Made by a program: the position numbers and the translations under genes. DNA of 64,000 bases from Bifidobacterium commune (GTDB lineage: Bacteria > Actinomycetota > Actinomycetes > Actinomycetales > Bifidobacteriaceae), in NCBI RefSeq assembly GCF_900094885.1, contig NZ_FMBL01000001.1, positions 152,867 to 216,866 on the forward strand, written 5' to 3'. The stretch's first letter is position 1. Each line of letters starts with the position of its first letter. The notes below the pieces were generated by a model. The model made no database searches and had not been told where the DNA came from. It saw only the letters and a program-made list of their open reading frames with translations. Positions 1-8,309 of this stretch are shown here, piece by piece.

Positions 1-635
1 AACATGTTGCTCATGTCGGTGACTTTGGCGGTGTCCCAGGTGTCGACACCTTCGATTCTGCCCAGTAGGGAGACACCCAGCATTTCCGTGTTGAGGAATC
101 CTCCCTGGCCGTTGACAAGGTGGAGACCTTTGGTGGCGGTGAAGACTGCGAGGGAGGGCATGGGGCTGAACATCGCGTTGTCGTTTACGCTGTTGTCTAT
201 GGTCAGGTCACCGTCGATGCTGACGGCTGTGATACTGTTCCTCCAAGGGTGCCATGGGATGGCTGAGTCGGAGGAAAGGTTGCCCGATATAGAGCCGCTG
301 GTGAGGTGGAGGGTGCACTGGTCGGTGTCGTTGGTGATTCGCCATGTCGTGTGGTACCAGGGTGTCGGTACGGCACGGTCGATGGGGCAGGGTGCGGCGG
401 CCTTTTCAGTTTGCGGCCCGACTTGGTCTTGCTTCTGCAATGGGGCTCCAGTGACTGTGGGTGCCGGAGCTGAGGACCGCATGATTTCCCTGTCGGCCAC
501 ATGGGTACCTTGCGAAAGAGAGGACTGATTCAGGTACTTTAAATCAGATTTGTCGTCTCGCTGTGCTGCGGCGACGGAAGCGAGGGCCATGGCTAGGCAC
601 GTTGCCAATGAAACGATACTTTTTAAAACACCCAT
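1..635 (-). CDS. Secreted BspA-like (DUF285) repeat surface protein, C-terminus beyond the window
   Basis: The minus-strand frame is open from an ATG at 635 to the window edge, giving 211 codons without a stop. The start is supported by AAGGAG a few bases upstream on the minus strand. Residues 1-24 form a signal peptide: lysine near the N-terminus, a hydrophobic core and an Ala-rich cleavage region (SVAAAQ). A Ser/Gln/Pro-rich linker follows, then a beta-rich stretch, and the last visible residues VDTWDTAKVTDMSNMF match the DUF285 repeat of BspA-like surface proteins. Members of this family are often wall-anchored or adhesive; the anchor, if any, is outside the window. Its role is not known. 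The plus-strand frame here is its antisense shadow. Confidence 0.8.
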   Translation of the reverse strand, partial: MGVLKSIVSLATCLAMALASVAAAQRDDKSDLKYLNQSSLSQGTHVADREIMRSSAPAPTVTGAPLQKQDQVGPQTEKAAAPCPIDRAVPTPWYHTTWRITNDTDQCTLHLTSGSISGNLSSDSAIPWHPWRNSITAVSIDGDLTIDNSVNDNAMFSPMPSLAVFTATKGLHLVNGQGGFLNTEMLGVSLLGRIEGVDTWDTAKVTDMSNM

Positions 636-973
636 GAATCTGGGCTCTCCTTCTTCTCTTCGGGGCAGAGAGCTGGGGCTGCGCACATTCAGCGGCAATT
701 GTTATTGCTCGAGTGATGAAAACAACCATTCTTGAACCTGTCAGGCCTAAGTGGGACAAAATCGTATCATACTTATACGAAAAAATCTCGACGCACATCG
801 GTTACATGGACGTGCTGCGCCACCGTGATTCGTTGTTCGGATGGTGTACTGGTGTTGCTGGTTCTTACACACTGATAAATGCTATTAAAGCGGCATCGCT
901 TATGCGTTGCAAACGGTAAGAGCGCCATGTCCTGTACAATGGAGCAAAAAGCTGTTGTGTGGAAAGTGAAGAC
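636..973. other. Intergenic region between the surface protein and murI
   Basis: This 338-base stretch holds no convincing gene. It is more AT-rich than its surroundings and carries the upstream region of the surface protein gene, including its ribosome binding site near 645-655. A TATGAT-like hexamer can be read on the minus strand near 765-770, but no well-spaced -35 element was found. Short frames here lack ribosome binding sites and family resemblance. Confidence 0.5.
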
Positions 974-1750
974 TTATGCGTTGAGCCGTTTCATTGACAG
1001 TATGGACATGCGTTGGTCTGGGTCGGAGTTAGTCAGGGTCACGCCACCTTCGCTATTCGGTTCGGCGAGTTTACGGGCCGCGGCGAGTATGTCGTGCAAA
1101 TGGCGGACGGTGCCTTCATTTCCGTCGATGACGGCGGTAGACTTGGGCAGCAGTTCGCGAAAATAGTCATGGTAGAAAACGAAATGCGTGCACCCGAGCA
1201 CCACGGAGTCGATGGTAGAAAGATCATAGTTGTCGAAATAACGGTGCAGGGTATCCATAACAAGATTGCGATTTTCGAGTTTGTCGTGTTCGACGATTTC
1301 AACCAGGTCGGGGCATGGCTGGCAAAAGATGGTGTTGGTGGTGCTAAAACGATGCATCAAAGCCGTAAACTTTTCTTCGCGTAGCGTCAGCGGTGTGGCT
1401 GCGACGATGACGCGTTGAGGCTTGCCGTAGCCGCGATCGCAAGCCACTTTTAGAGCCGGTTCCATGCTGATGATAGGCAGTTCGTAGGTTGCGCGCAAGT
1501 CGTTGACGGCGGCGGAAGTTGCTGTATTGCAGGCGATGACGATGGCCTTGACGCCCATGGTCACGAACCGCTCGACGATGGCAAATGAGAGGTCTCGCAC
1601 CTCCTGAGGGGTTTTGGTGCCATAAGGGGCGTTAGCTGAATCTCCGAAATAGACAACCTGCTCGGCTGGCATCTGCTTGGTGAGCTCGCGCACCACCGAA
1701 ATGCCACCCAGTCCCGAGTCGAACACGCCTATGGGAGCGTTGCTTGTCAT
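974..1750 (-). CDS. murI: Glutamate racemase
   Basis: This enzyme makes D-glutamate from L-glutamate for peptidoglycan. The 258-residue product begins at the ATG at 1750 ([16 protein letters not shown]), which fits the family N-terminus; the frame extends 63 codons upstream, but that extension is unlike the family. The two catalytic cysteines are visible at C74 (IACNTATS) and C187 (LGCTHF), with the FDSGLGG motif at residues 10-16 and the GDSANAPYG loop near 36-44. Length is normal for the family. It is divergent from dapF with about 190 bases between the starts, so the two peptidoglycan/lysine pathway genes share an upstream region. Confidence 0.95.
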   Translation of the reverse strand: MTSNAPIGVFDSGLGGISVVRELTKQMPAEQVVYFGDSANAPYGTKTPQEVRDLSFAIVERFVTMGVKAIVIACNTATSAAVNDLRATYELPIISMEPALKVACDRGYGKPQRVIVAATPLTLREEKFTALMHRFSTTNTIFCQPCPDLVEIVEHDKLENRNLVMDTLHRYFDNYDLSTIDSVVLGCTHFVFYHDYFRELLPKSTAVIDGNEGTVRHLHDILAAARKLAEPNSEGGVTLTNSDPDQRMSILSMKRLNA

Positions 1751-1937
1751 GCCATCCTCTTCCTTTAGGTCAGATTTGCTTGTGAGCCCATTCAAGTCTA
1801 ACGAGTTTTCGGCTATAGCGTTACCGCTGTCGGTGAACGAATTGTTGCTGAGGCTGTGTAGGCAGGGTGGAAGAAGCAGACGTCTGATTTTGCTTTTCTT
1901 GCTGTCATAGATGCGAAGGGGTGGGTAGACTAAAGCC

Positions 1938-2837
1938 ATGAGTCTTCCTCAAGAGGTTTACAAGGGCCACGGCACCGGCAACGATTTTATCGTTTACATC
2001 GACAGGGACGGCGTGCAGGAGCCTACCGGCGACGAGATACGCCATGTGTGTGACCGGCATTTTGGTGTTGGCGCCGATGGTCTGCTGCGTTTGACCAAGC
2101 CGGAACATGTCAGCGACCTTTCAGATCGGCAGATTGTGCAATGCCGAGATGACGGGGCCGAATGGTTTATGGATTATCGCAATGCCGATGGGTCGCTGGC
2201 TGAAATGTGTGGCAACGGCACGAGAGTGGCTGCCCTTGTTGCCCAACGAGCCGGTATTGCTCAAGAAACGGGTGACGACTCGTTCAAACTCGGTACGCGC
2301 GCAGGGGTCAAGGTTCTGCGGTCGCTCGGACAGGTCGAGCCCTACGGCAATGACGTCTTTCAGGTGGGTCTCGGTGGCGGTGGCATCGGTGCGCTAGATG
2401 CCTATGAAGTGACGGTTCCGGGTATGGCAGGTACAGCGGCGGGAACATACGTCGATATGGGCAATCCCCATGTTGTCGCGGTTCTGGAAGAAGGCAGGAC
2501 GAGTTTGCCTGCGGTCGAAAAGCTGGATTTGGCTGTTAAGCCTGTGGTGAAGCCGAAAATCGACACAGAACAGAACGTCGAATTTGTGCGAGTTGATTTC
2601 TGCGATGTGACGCAAGATTTCGGCCGTGCCACCATGCGGGTCAACGAGCGTGGCTGCGGTGAGACGCTCTCCTGTGGCACGGGACTGGGTGCCACGGCTG
2701 TCACACTGCGTGCGAAGACCGGAGTGAGCCATTGGGATATCATTATTCGTGGCGGCTTGGTGCATGTCGATGTCAGCGATGATGATGTCTTGTTGACTGG
2801 TGCCGCCGCCATCGTGGCGAAGGTGGAGTTGCTTTAG
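1938..2837 (+). CDS. dapF: Diaminopimelate epimerase
   Basis: Converts LL- to meso-diaminopimelate in lysine biosynthesis. The 299-residue protein shows the cofactor-free epimerase pair: C91 in AEMCGNGTR and C246 in [10 protein letters not shown], plus the N-terminal GHGTGNDF signature at residues 10-17. It is slightly longer than the usual ~275 residues because of an insertion after FGVGADGLL. If the host is a bifidobacterium, peptidoglycan usually carries Lys or Orn, so the main role would be lysine supply; that is inference. The stop overlaps by 4 bases the stop of the convergent VKOR gene. Confidence 0.95.
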   Translation: MSLPQEVYKGHGTGNDFIVYIDRDGVQEPTGDEIRHVCDRHFGVGADGLLRLTKPEHVSDLSDRQIVQCRDDGAEWFMDYRNADGSLAEMCGNGTRVAALVAQRAGIAQETGDDSFKLGTRAGVKVLRSLGQVEPYGNDVFQVGLGGGGIGALDAYEVTVPGMAGTAAGTYVDMGNPHVVAVLEEGRTSLPAVEKLDLAVKPVVKPKIDTEQNVEFVRVDFCDVTQDFGRATMRVNERGCGETLSCGTGLGATAVTLRAKTGVSHWDIIIRGGLVHVDVSDDDVLLTGAAAIVAKVELL

Positions 2838-3532
2838 GCGAAGATTGCTGCACCTTCCTTGACGAAGATCAGGGTGAGGACGACCACAATCCAAACCATG
2901 TCGGCCATCCAGTCGTAGTGCATCCGATAATACATGTTCAGCACGTTGCGATTTTGAGGAATACCTTGCACTGTTACCGTGGCGTGAGACAGGGCCATGA
3001 ACATGATGGTGGTCGCAAACATCATCGCCATGCACCACGGGCACAAAGCTTTGATGGCAAACATGGATTGACTTGCGAGCCAGTAACTGTAGCAAAATGC
3101 GAACAAACCGCCGAACCAAGTGCAGATGGAGAACCAGCGTGGAAGTTTGACGCCGCAAAGCCCTACTACGGCAACGGTGATGAACACGGAGTAAACGGCG
3201 ATGCCGAAAAATGCGTTCGGGAAGCGCAGGTCTCCGAACCTGATGATTTCCGCCTGCCAGGATTTTGCCACATCGGAACAGGAGAGCACAGAGTTCACAT
3301 CGCAGCTCAACGGTTTGTCAGGCGTACGAGCAAGCTTAAGGGTCTCCGCGGCGAGAATGAATGAAGTGAAAAGACCCACGGTGGCTGCGACCAGCATCAC
3401 CCCATAGTTCCATATGTGTCCGTGAAAGAAACCTTTCGGCTCGCGATTGGCGCAAAGGGTAGTGGATTGCTGCGGTTCGAATGCTCTCTTGGGTTTTATG
3501 CCTGCCGTGTCGGCTGTATTCTGTCGGGACAA
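2834..3532 (-). CDS. Vitamin K epoxide reductase (VKOR) family membrane protein
   Basis: Bacterial VKOR homologues re-oxidise a DsbA-like thiol oxidase and pass electrons to quinone, allowing disulfide formation outside the membrane. The 232-residue protein has about five hydrophobic segments, the active-site CPWC at residues 164-167 and the paired loop cysteines C77 and C85. No DsbA-like partner is encoded beside it, so the partner must lie elsewhere. The start is a TTG preceded by GAGGTG six bases upstream; a shorter start inside the first membrane segment is less likely. It is divergent from the PHP gene with about 60 bases between them. Confidence 0.88.
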   Translation of the reverse strand: MSRQNTADTAGIKPKRAFEPQQSTTLCANREPKGFFHGHIWNYGVMLVAATVGLFTSFILAAETLKLARTPDKPLSCDVNSVLSCSDVAKSWQAEIIRFGDLRFPNAFFGIAVYSVFITVAVVGLCGVKLPRWFSICTWFGGLFAFCYSYWLASQSMFAIKALCPWCMAMMFATTIMFMALSHATVTVQGIPQNRNVLNMYYRMHYDWMADMVWIVVVLTLIFVKEGAAIFA

Positions 3533-3593
3533 GTGCGCACCTCGTGCCTTCGGTAGTTGATTCGTGTCGGGCGCATAGGCTTACGATGGGCGT

Positions 3594-4478
3594 ATGACGA
3601 GCGACGAATATAACGATTGTACCGTGGCTATAGGCTGGGATCTGCATTGTCATACGGTTTTCTCTGACGGCACCAAGTCACCGGCCCAGCTCGTCGCGCT
3701 TGCTTTTCGGCTTGGCCTTGATGGGGTAGCCATTACCGATCATGACACCACCGCCGGTTGGCCCGACGCCCAGCGGGCAGCACGGGAGCAGGGTCTCGCT
3801 TTGCTGCGAGGCAGTGAAATCACTGCACAGGATGATCTGGTTTCCGTACATGTGCTGGCATACCAATACGACCCGCACGATGCCGGAGTGGTTGAATTGT
3901 TTGCTTCGACCAAGGCCGCACGAATCGAACGGGCACGACAGATGATTGCCCTCTTGTCAAGGGACTTTCCCATCGAATGGGACGATGTGCTCCGACAGGC
4001 CAAAAAGGGCGCCGATACTACGGTCGGACGGCCTCATATGGCCGATGCGCTGGTGGAGGCAGGAGTATGCCGAAACCGTTCGGAGGCGTTCGATGGGCCT
4101 ATGTCCGCTTCTAGCAAGTATTACATTCCCACGCCTTCTCCTACCGCACTGCAGGTGGTTCAGGTCGTTGAGCAGGCAGGGGGAGTCAGTGTCATTGCGC
4201 ATCCGGCCGATCGCAGTCGCAACTCGGTGCTGCTTTCTGATGCCCAAATCAGACATCTGGCCCAAGCTGGTCTTGGTGGCCTTGAGGTTCGGCACCGCGG
4301 CAACGATGTTCAGTCTCGGAAGCATCTGCTCGAGCTTGCCGATGAGCTTGGTCTGCTGGTGACTGGAGGCTCGGACTGGCACGGCGATGGCAAACCGAAT
4401 GTATTGGGGGAGAATCTCACACAGGACTCCGTTGTCGCGCAGATCGTGCGGCGAGGAGCCATTGATTTGGTGCAGTAG
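3594..4478 (+). CDS. PHP-domain phosphoesterase (TrpH/YciV-like)
   Basis: The 294-residue protein is a stand-alone PHP domain. The metal-binding motifs are clear: DLHCHTVFSDGT near residues 16-27, AITDHDTT near 46-53, a central AHPADRS motif and the C-terminal SDWHGDGKPN. Homologues such as E. coli YciV (RNase AM) hydrolyse 3',5'-nucleoside bisphosphates and trim 5' ends of short RNAs. Substrate cannot be read from the sequence here. The ATG at 3594 has no strong ribosome binding site. It is transcribed away from the VKOR gene, with no operon partner. Confidence 0.85.
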   Translation: MTSDEYNDCTVAIGWDLHCHTVFSDGTKSPAQLVALAFRLGLDGVAITDHDTTAGWPDAQRAAREQGLALLRGSEITAQDDLVSVHVLAYQYDPHDAGVVELFASTKAARIERARQMIALLSRDFPIEWDDVLRQAKKGADTTVGRPHMADALVEAGVCRNRSEAFDGPMSASSKYYIPTPSPTALQVVQVVEQAGGVSVIAHPADRSRNSVLLSDAQIRHLAQAGLGGLEVRHRGNDVQSRKHLLELADELGLLVTGGSDWHGDGKPNVLGENLTQDSVVAQIVRRGAIDLVQ

Positions 4479-4666
4479 TCGGCTAAAATGTTGTGTGTTT
4501 TGCGGTGACAGGTCCGGGTTTGCAACTCGCGCAGCGTTTTGGTAACGGCAGCCTATGCAAGTGAGTCCTGAATACGGCGATGCCCGGCAGAAACAAGGTC
4601 TGTACCGCCGGACATCGTATCCTGATCCGTTGCCGCGTGCGCCGAACAGAGCGGCAACGAAGAAAG

Positions 4667-4891
4667 TTAAAGGGCGCCGAAACCGACGGCGTGCTTTGTC
4701 TCAGAGCCCACGATGGCATATCCCAAAGCGCCGGCGGGAACTATGATATGACGGTCCTTATCGTCGACCAGATCGATTGGGGTGCCTTGCGTCAGCTCCT
4801 CTGAAATCACTTTGCTGACCTCTTCGGCGCTTTGCGTGGTGGTGAAATGAACCGGACGTGCGACGTTCTGAATCCCGAGTTCTACATCCAT
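4667..4891 (-). CDS. DUF3107 family protein
   Basis: A 74-residue protein that matches the small actinobacterial DUF3107 family: it opens MDVELGIQNVARPV, then an acidic helix (SAEEVSKVISEEL), then VDDKDRHIIVPAGALGYA. The start is supported by AGAGG upstream. It lies 71 bases downstream of the phosphotransferase-like gene on the same strand, so they may be cotranscribed. The family has no established function; short length and lack of signal or membrane segment suggest a cytoplasmic protein. Confidence 0.85.
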   Translation of the reverse strand: MDVELGIQNVARPVHFTTTQSAEEVSKVISEELTQGTPIDLVDDKDRHIIVPAGALGYAIVGSETKHAVGFGAL

Positions 4892-4962
4892 GAGTTACCT
4901 CTTTCTTTTTCGAAATTGTTGTTAGGCTTTATCTTGTGTTTATCAGTGGCCGAGCGGGCTGT

Positions 4963-6603
4963 TCATCTTGGACTCCCCTCGGGTTTACTGTGTTGCTCGG
5001 AGTCCTTGGATTTGTTCGTGCTGGAATCCACAGGCTTGCTGATTGTCGTGGCTTTCTCGGATGCGCTGTTTGCTCCGGATTCAGAAGATGTCAAATCGTG
5101 AAGCTTATGTTCTTCGCTTTGTACTTGTTTGATACCTTTCTGGGCATCGCGCAATGCCCGCTCCGTCCGCTCGAGTTCGGGGATGACGGTGGTGGGAGCA
5201 TCATGGTTCGTGAGAGTGGTAGGCACGGATTTGTCATTCGTGTCGTCAGTTTCGGAGGACTGCGTGCCTGATGTGGTCCCATCGGCTGTTGCGTCGTCAT
5301 CTTCATGGACGAAGATGGAGGACTTACCTGCCTGTGTGAGGACCATGGTGGCCGATGAAGAGGGTGCGGGCATGTCGCGATACGAAGCTTCGGAGGCCTG
5401 CGCAGACTTTGGCTGCTTGCCGTTCGTCCGGTCTTCGTCGTCGGCACTGTCTTCCGGACGTTCCGTTGAAGAATCCGAGTTCGTTGAACGGCCGGTGGCC
5501 GTTTCGTGTTTCGATACGAGTTTGGTCACTTCGGCAGAGGCTGTTTTGTCGGTCTCGCCGGTGGTATCGTCTTCGGGTTCTGCCGCTGCGTCGGTATCGT
5601 CTGCGTTCTTGGCCGGCACGACGGGTGAGGACGCGGTGGCCGCCCCCGCCGCTTTGTTGGCCACAACGGTCAGTTGATGCGCCAGATGTTCCACCTGTGC
5701 CTTGAACTGAAGAATCTTGGTGTTGTCGGCACGACCGAGCGCGTCGATGAAATCACCCACCTGTTCCATTTGCAGCCACAGATTGGCCCGCAAAAGTATC
5801 AGGTCATCCATGCGGGACCCCATAATCGCGCCATAGGCACTCATAAGAGTATTTCGATGATCTTCGTCCAGCTTGGCGAAGATCCAAGCCAGGTCGCGAG
5901 CCGGGTCATTGACCTGCATATCTTGCCAGTTATTGACGGCAGTGATGGTGGAATCGGAGAAACGAAAATCGCCATCATGGAAGCCGCCGTGCGTAAGCGT
6001 GGTAGAAAATGACCACAGTCCATCGGTTTCGATGATCCTTGCCCAGCTTGTCGTAATCGCCGGAGGAACATGGCCGGCCTTCTGCAAACGCTTGATCCAA
6101 CCGGTGAGCTGCGAATGAATCTGGCCGGTCGTGAAGGACGGGTAGTTGGCTTCGCTCAGGAATCCGGTGCGTTGACGATGGATAGCGCCGATCGCTGTGC
6201 CTACGCTGGCCGCGTCCTGCAACGTCAGCAGATCCAGAGGTCGAGGTTCGCCTTCTACATGCGGGGTCACCAGCACGCTCATTTTACCTGTTGCGCTGTG
6301 CGCCCCTGCGGCACTGAAAGCAAGTGTGCGATCAACGGCGAAGCCGAGACCTCCCATTTCGTGTGATTTGGACAATGCCTTCGAGGACTTGACCCGTTTG
6401 GACAAGAGCTTCTTGCCGTCGTCCGAGCTTGCCGCGAACACATCGTAGCGTAGGCCGCCGGAGTCCTGCACCACGGCGTACTCGATACCAGCCCCATTGT
6501 CGGTAACGTTGCCCTCGTCTTGTTCGTACACTCCGGACATGGATGTATTGGGCATGGCTGCCGATGCGAGCGCCGCCATCATAAACTTGCTTTGTAAAGT
6601 CAC
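4963..6603 (-). CDS. Phosphotransferase (APH)-like protein with long disordered C-terminal tail
   Basis: Residues ~1-330 resemble the aminoglycoside/macrolide phosphotransferase fold found in many actinobacterial proteins: an N-terminal beta-rich lobe, then a catalytic-loop-like HGGFHDGDFRF and a metal-loop-like NNWQDMQVNDPARDLAW. The usual HGDLHPGN appears as HGGFHDGDF, so activity is uncertain. From about residue 330 to 546 the sequence is Ser/Thr/Glu/Asp/Lys-rich low complexity with no predicted fold. The given start is a GTG; in-frame ATGs at 6582 and 6579 are alternatives, and none has an ideal ribosome binding site. It lies upstream of the DUF3107 gene and is divergent from the UvrD-like helicase. 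The substrate is unknown. Confidence 0.7.
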   Translation of the reverse strand: MTLQSKFMMAALASAAMPNTSMSGVYEQDEGNVTDNGAGIEYAVVQDSGGLRYDVFAASSDDGKKLLSKRVKSSKALSKSHEMGGLGFAVDRTLAFSAAGAHSATGKMSVLVTPHVEGEPRPLDLLTLQDAASVGTAIGAIHRQRTGFLSEANYPSFTTGQIHSQLTGWIKRLQKAGHVPPAITTSWARIIETDGLWSFSTTLTHGGFHDGDFRFSDSTITAVNNWQDMQVNDPARDLAWIFAKLDEDHRNTLMSAYGAIMGSRMDDLILLRANLWLQMEQVGDFIDALGRADNTKILQFKAQVEHLAHQLTVVANKAAGAATASSPVVPAKNADDTDAAAEPEDDTTGETDKTASAEVTKLVSKHETATGRSTNSDSSTERPEDSADDEDRTNGKQPKSAQASEASYRDMPAPSSSATMVLTQAGKSSIFVHEDDDATADGTTSGTQSSETDDTNDKSVPTTLTNHDAPTTVIPELERTERALRDAQKGIKQVQSEEHKLHDLTSSESGANSASEKATTISKPVDSSTNKSKDSEQHSKPEGSPR

Positions 6604-6694
6604 CCTTCCAGATTAATACACCGTATGTCCCAGAGGCTTCTTGATTCCATGTCGGTCGCCCTTCTATCGGGTGGCGCTGGCACAATAGACGGGT

Positions 6695-8197
6695 ATGACC
6701 ACGAACGATGCCGAGACAATACTTGAAGGACTGGATGACGCCCAACGTGCAGCGGCTACGGCCCTTGAGGGTCCTGTGCGCATTGTTGCCGGTGCGGGGG
6801 CAGGCAAGACCCGTACGGTCACGCGCCGTATTGCTTATGCTTGTGCCAAAGGAAAATGGCGGGCGAATCGCATCCTTGCCGTCACCTTCTCGGTGAAGGC
6901 CGCGGATGAGATGAAACAGCGGCTGACGAAGCTGGGTGTGGGGGATGAAGTCACCGCCGCAACATTCCATTCGGTGGCGTTGCAGCAGTTGCGTACCGTT
7001 TGGTACGACATCAGTGAAGCCCCGTTGCCGCACGTCGTTGATGATCCTCAAGAGATTGTGGCACGCGCTCTGAAACGTGCTACCAACACCGATCAGTACG
7101 ATGGCATCGCTCGGCGTAACGTTTTGGCTGAAATTAACTGGGCGAAAGTCTCCCTGATTGCCCCTGGCGATTATGTGCGTGTTTGTGCCGCCACCCATCG
7201 TATTCCTCCCGCAGAGCTTGACCCGCAGGCGTTTTCAGAGGTTTATCTTGCCTATGAGCAGGAGAAGACCGCTCGTGGCGAAATGGATTTCAATGACATT
7301 CTGCTGCTGGATTGTCATGTGCTTGAGGCTTTTGATGAGCAGGCTGCGCAAATTCGACAATCGATCGGATGGCTGACCGTCGACGAATACCAGGATGTCT
7401 CGCCATTGCAGCACAGACTCATGCAGCTGTGGCTGGGAGAAAATCGCAACGTGTGCGTGGTGGGAGACCCTGCACAGACGATTTATTCCTTCGCTGGGGC
7501 TTCCAGTTATGATTTGCTTCATTTTAGTGACGAATTCGGACGGCTTACCGCGGACGTAAACCTCAACACGGACTACCGTTCCGTTCCTCAGGTCGTGAGT
7601 GCGGCCAATCAGCTGCTAAGCGCGGCACCCGACCGCGATCAATATCTTCGGCTGGTGTCCGCCAGGGATAAGAGTGCGGGCATGAGAGTGGTGAAAACGG
7701 CGTTCGAAGATGACGAACAAGAGGCGATGGGAGTCGCCAAGCGCATCGCCCAATTTGTTGCTGGGGGTGCCAAGCCTTCTGAGTGTGCTGTGCTGACGCG
7801 TCTCAATGTGCAGCAGCAGGTGGTTTGCAAGGCGCTGAAGGAACTTGCCATTCCGTATCAGACCCGTCGTGACATGGGCAGTGAGGGTTTAGTACTTCAA
7901 GATGAGAATGCCAGTCGCCGTGAGGCCTTGGAGATTCTTGCCAATAGGAAGGAGCACGGCGTTACGATTTCTTCAGTTCATGCTTCGAAAGGCTTGGAAT
8001 TCAAACACGTGTTCATCATCGGTTGCTCAGAAGGGCTGTTGCCGTATGGTTCGCCGGCTCCCGGCGAGGCGTTGGAAGAGGAGCGTCGGCTTTTCTACGT
8101 GGCTGTTACCCGTGCCGAGGATTCGTTGCATCTTTCCTATGCGCGTAGCAAGGATGCAGGTTCGGCCTTTGCTCGTCTGCCCAGCCGCTTTTGGTAA
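6695..8197 (+). CDS. UvrD/Rep-family (SF1) ATP-dependent DNA helicase, short form
   Basis: A superfamily 1 helicase with the Q-motif region LDDAQRAAA, Walker A GAGAGKT (residues 33-39), motif Ia, motif II VDEYQDVSP near residue 230, GDPAQTIYSFAGA, and the C-terminal motifs ASKGLEFKHVF and FYVAVTRAEDSL. At 500 residues it is shorter than full UvrD/PcrA (about 700-800) and ends soon after motif VI (ARLPSRFW). It most resembles actinobacterial UvrD2 without the C-terminal HRDC region. Likely role: 3'-5' unwinding in repair or at conflicts; this is inference from family. It is divergent from the phosphotransferase-like gene and converges on the Zincin_2 gene. Confidence 0.9.
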   Translation: MTTNDAETILEGLDDAQRAAATALEGPVRIVAGAGAGKTRTVTRRIAYACAKGKWRANRILAVTFSVKAADEMKQRLTKLGVGDEVTAATFHSVALQQLRTVWYDISEAPLPHVVDDPQEIVARALKRATNTDQYDGIARRNVLAEINWAKVSLIAPGDYVRVCAATHRIPPAELDPQAFSEVYLAYEQEKTARGEMDFNDILLLDCHVLEAFDEQAAQIRQSIGWLTVDEYQDVSPLQHRLMQLWLGENRNVCVVGDPAQTIYSFAGASSYDLLHFSDEFGRLTADVNLNTDYRSVPQVVSAANQLLSAAPDRDQYLRLVSARDKSAGMRVVKTAFEDDEQEAMGVAKRIAQFVAGGAKPSECAVLTRLNVQQQVVCKALKELAIPYQTRRDMGSEGLVLQDENASRREALEILANRKEHGVTISSVHASKGLEFKHVFIIGCSEGLLPYGSPAPGEALEEERRLFYVAVTRAEDSLHLSYARSKDAGSAFARLPSRFW

Positions 8198-8223
8198 AGC
8201 CTGCGGTATACCAATTCAAATGG

Positions 8224-8264
8224 GCCGGTATGCAACTGATGCCGTGCAACAGCTGCATACCGGC
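8224..8264. terminator. Inverted repeat between convergent genes
   Basis: Perfect 11-bp arms GCCGGTATGCA (8224-8234) and TGCATACCGGC (8254-8264) with a 19-base loop, placed between the convergent stops of the helicase (8197) and the Zincin_2 gene (8310). No T-run follows, so it is a hairpin in a terminator position and not a textbook intrinsic terminator. Confidence 0.5.
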
Positions 8265-8309
8265 ACGGAAAATCATAAGGACTACGATTTTATTCCGGCT
8301 GAGTTGATA

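Noticed and set aside
4-528. Plus-strand 174-codon frame at the window start
   Set aside because: It is antisense to the minus-strand secreted DUF285 protein, which has a signal peptide, ribosome binding site and family motif.
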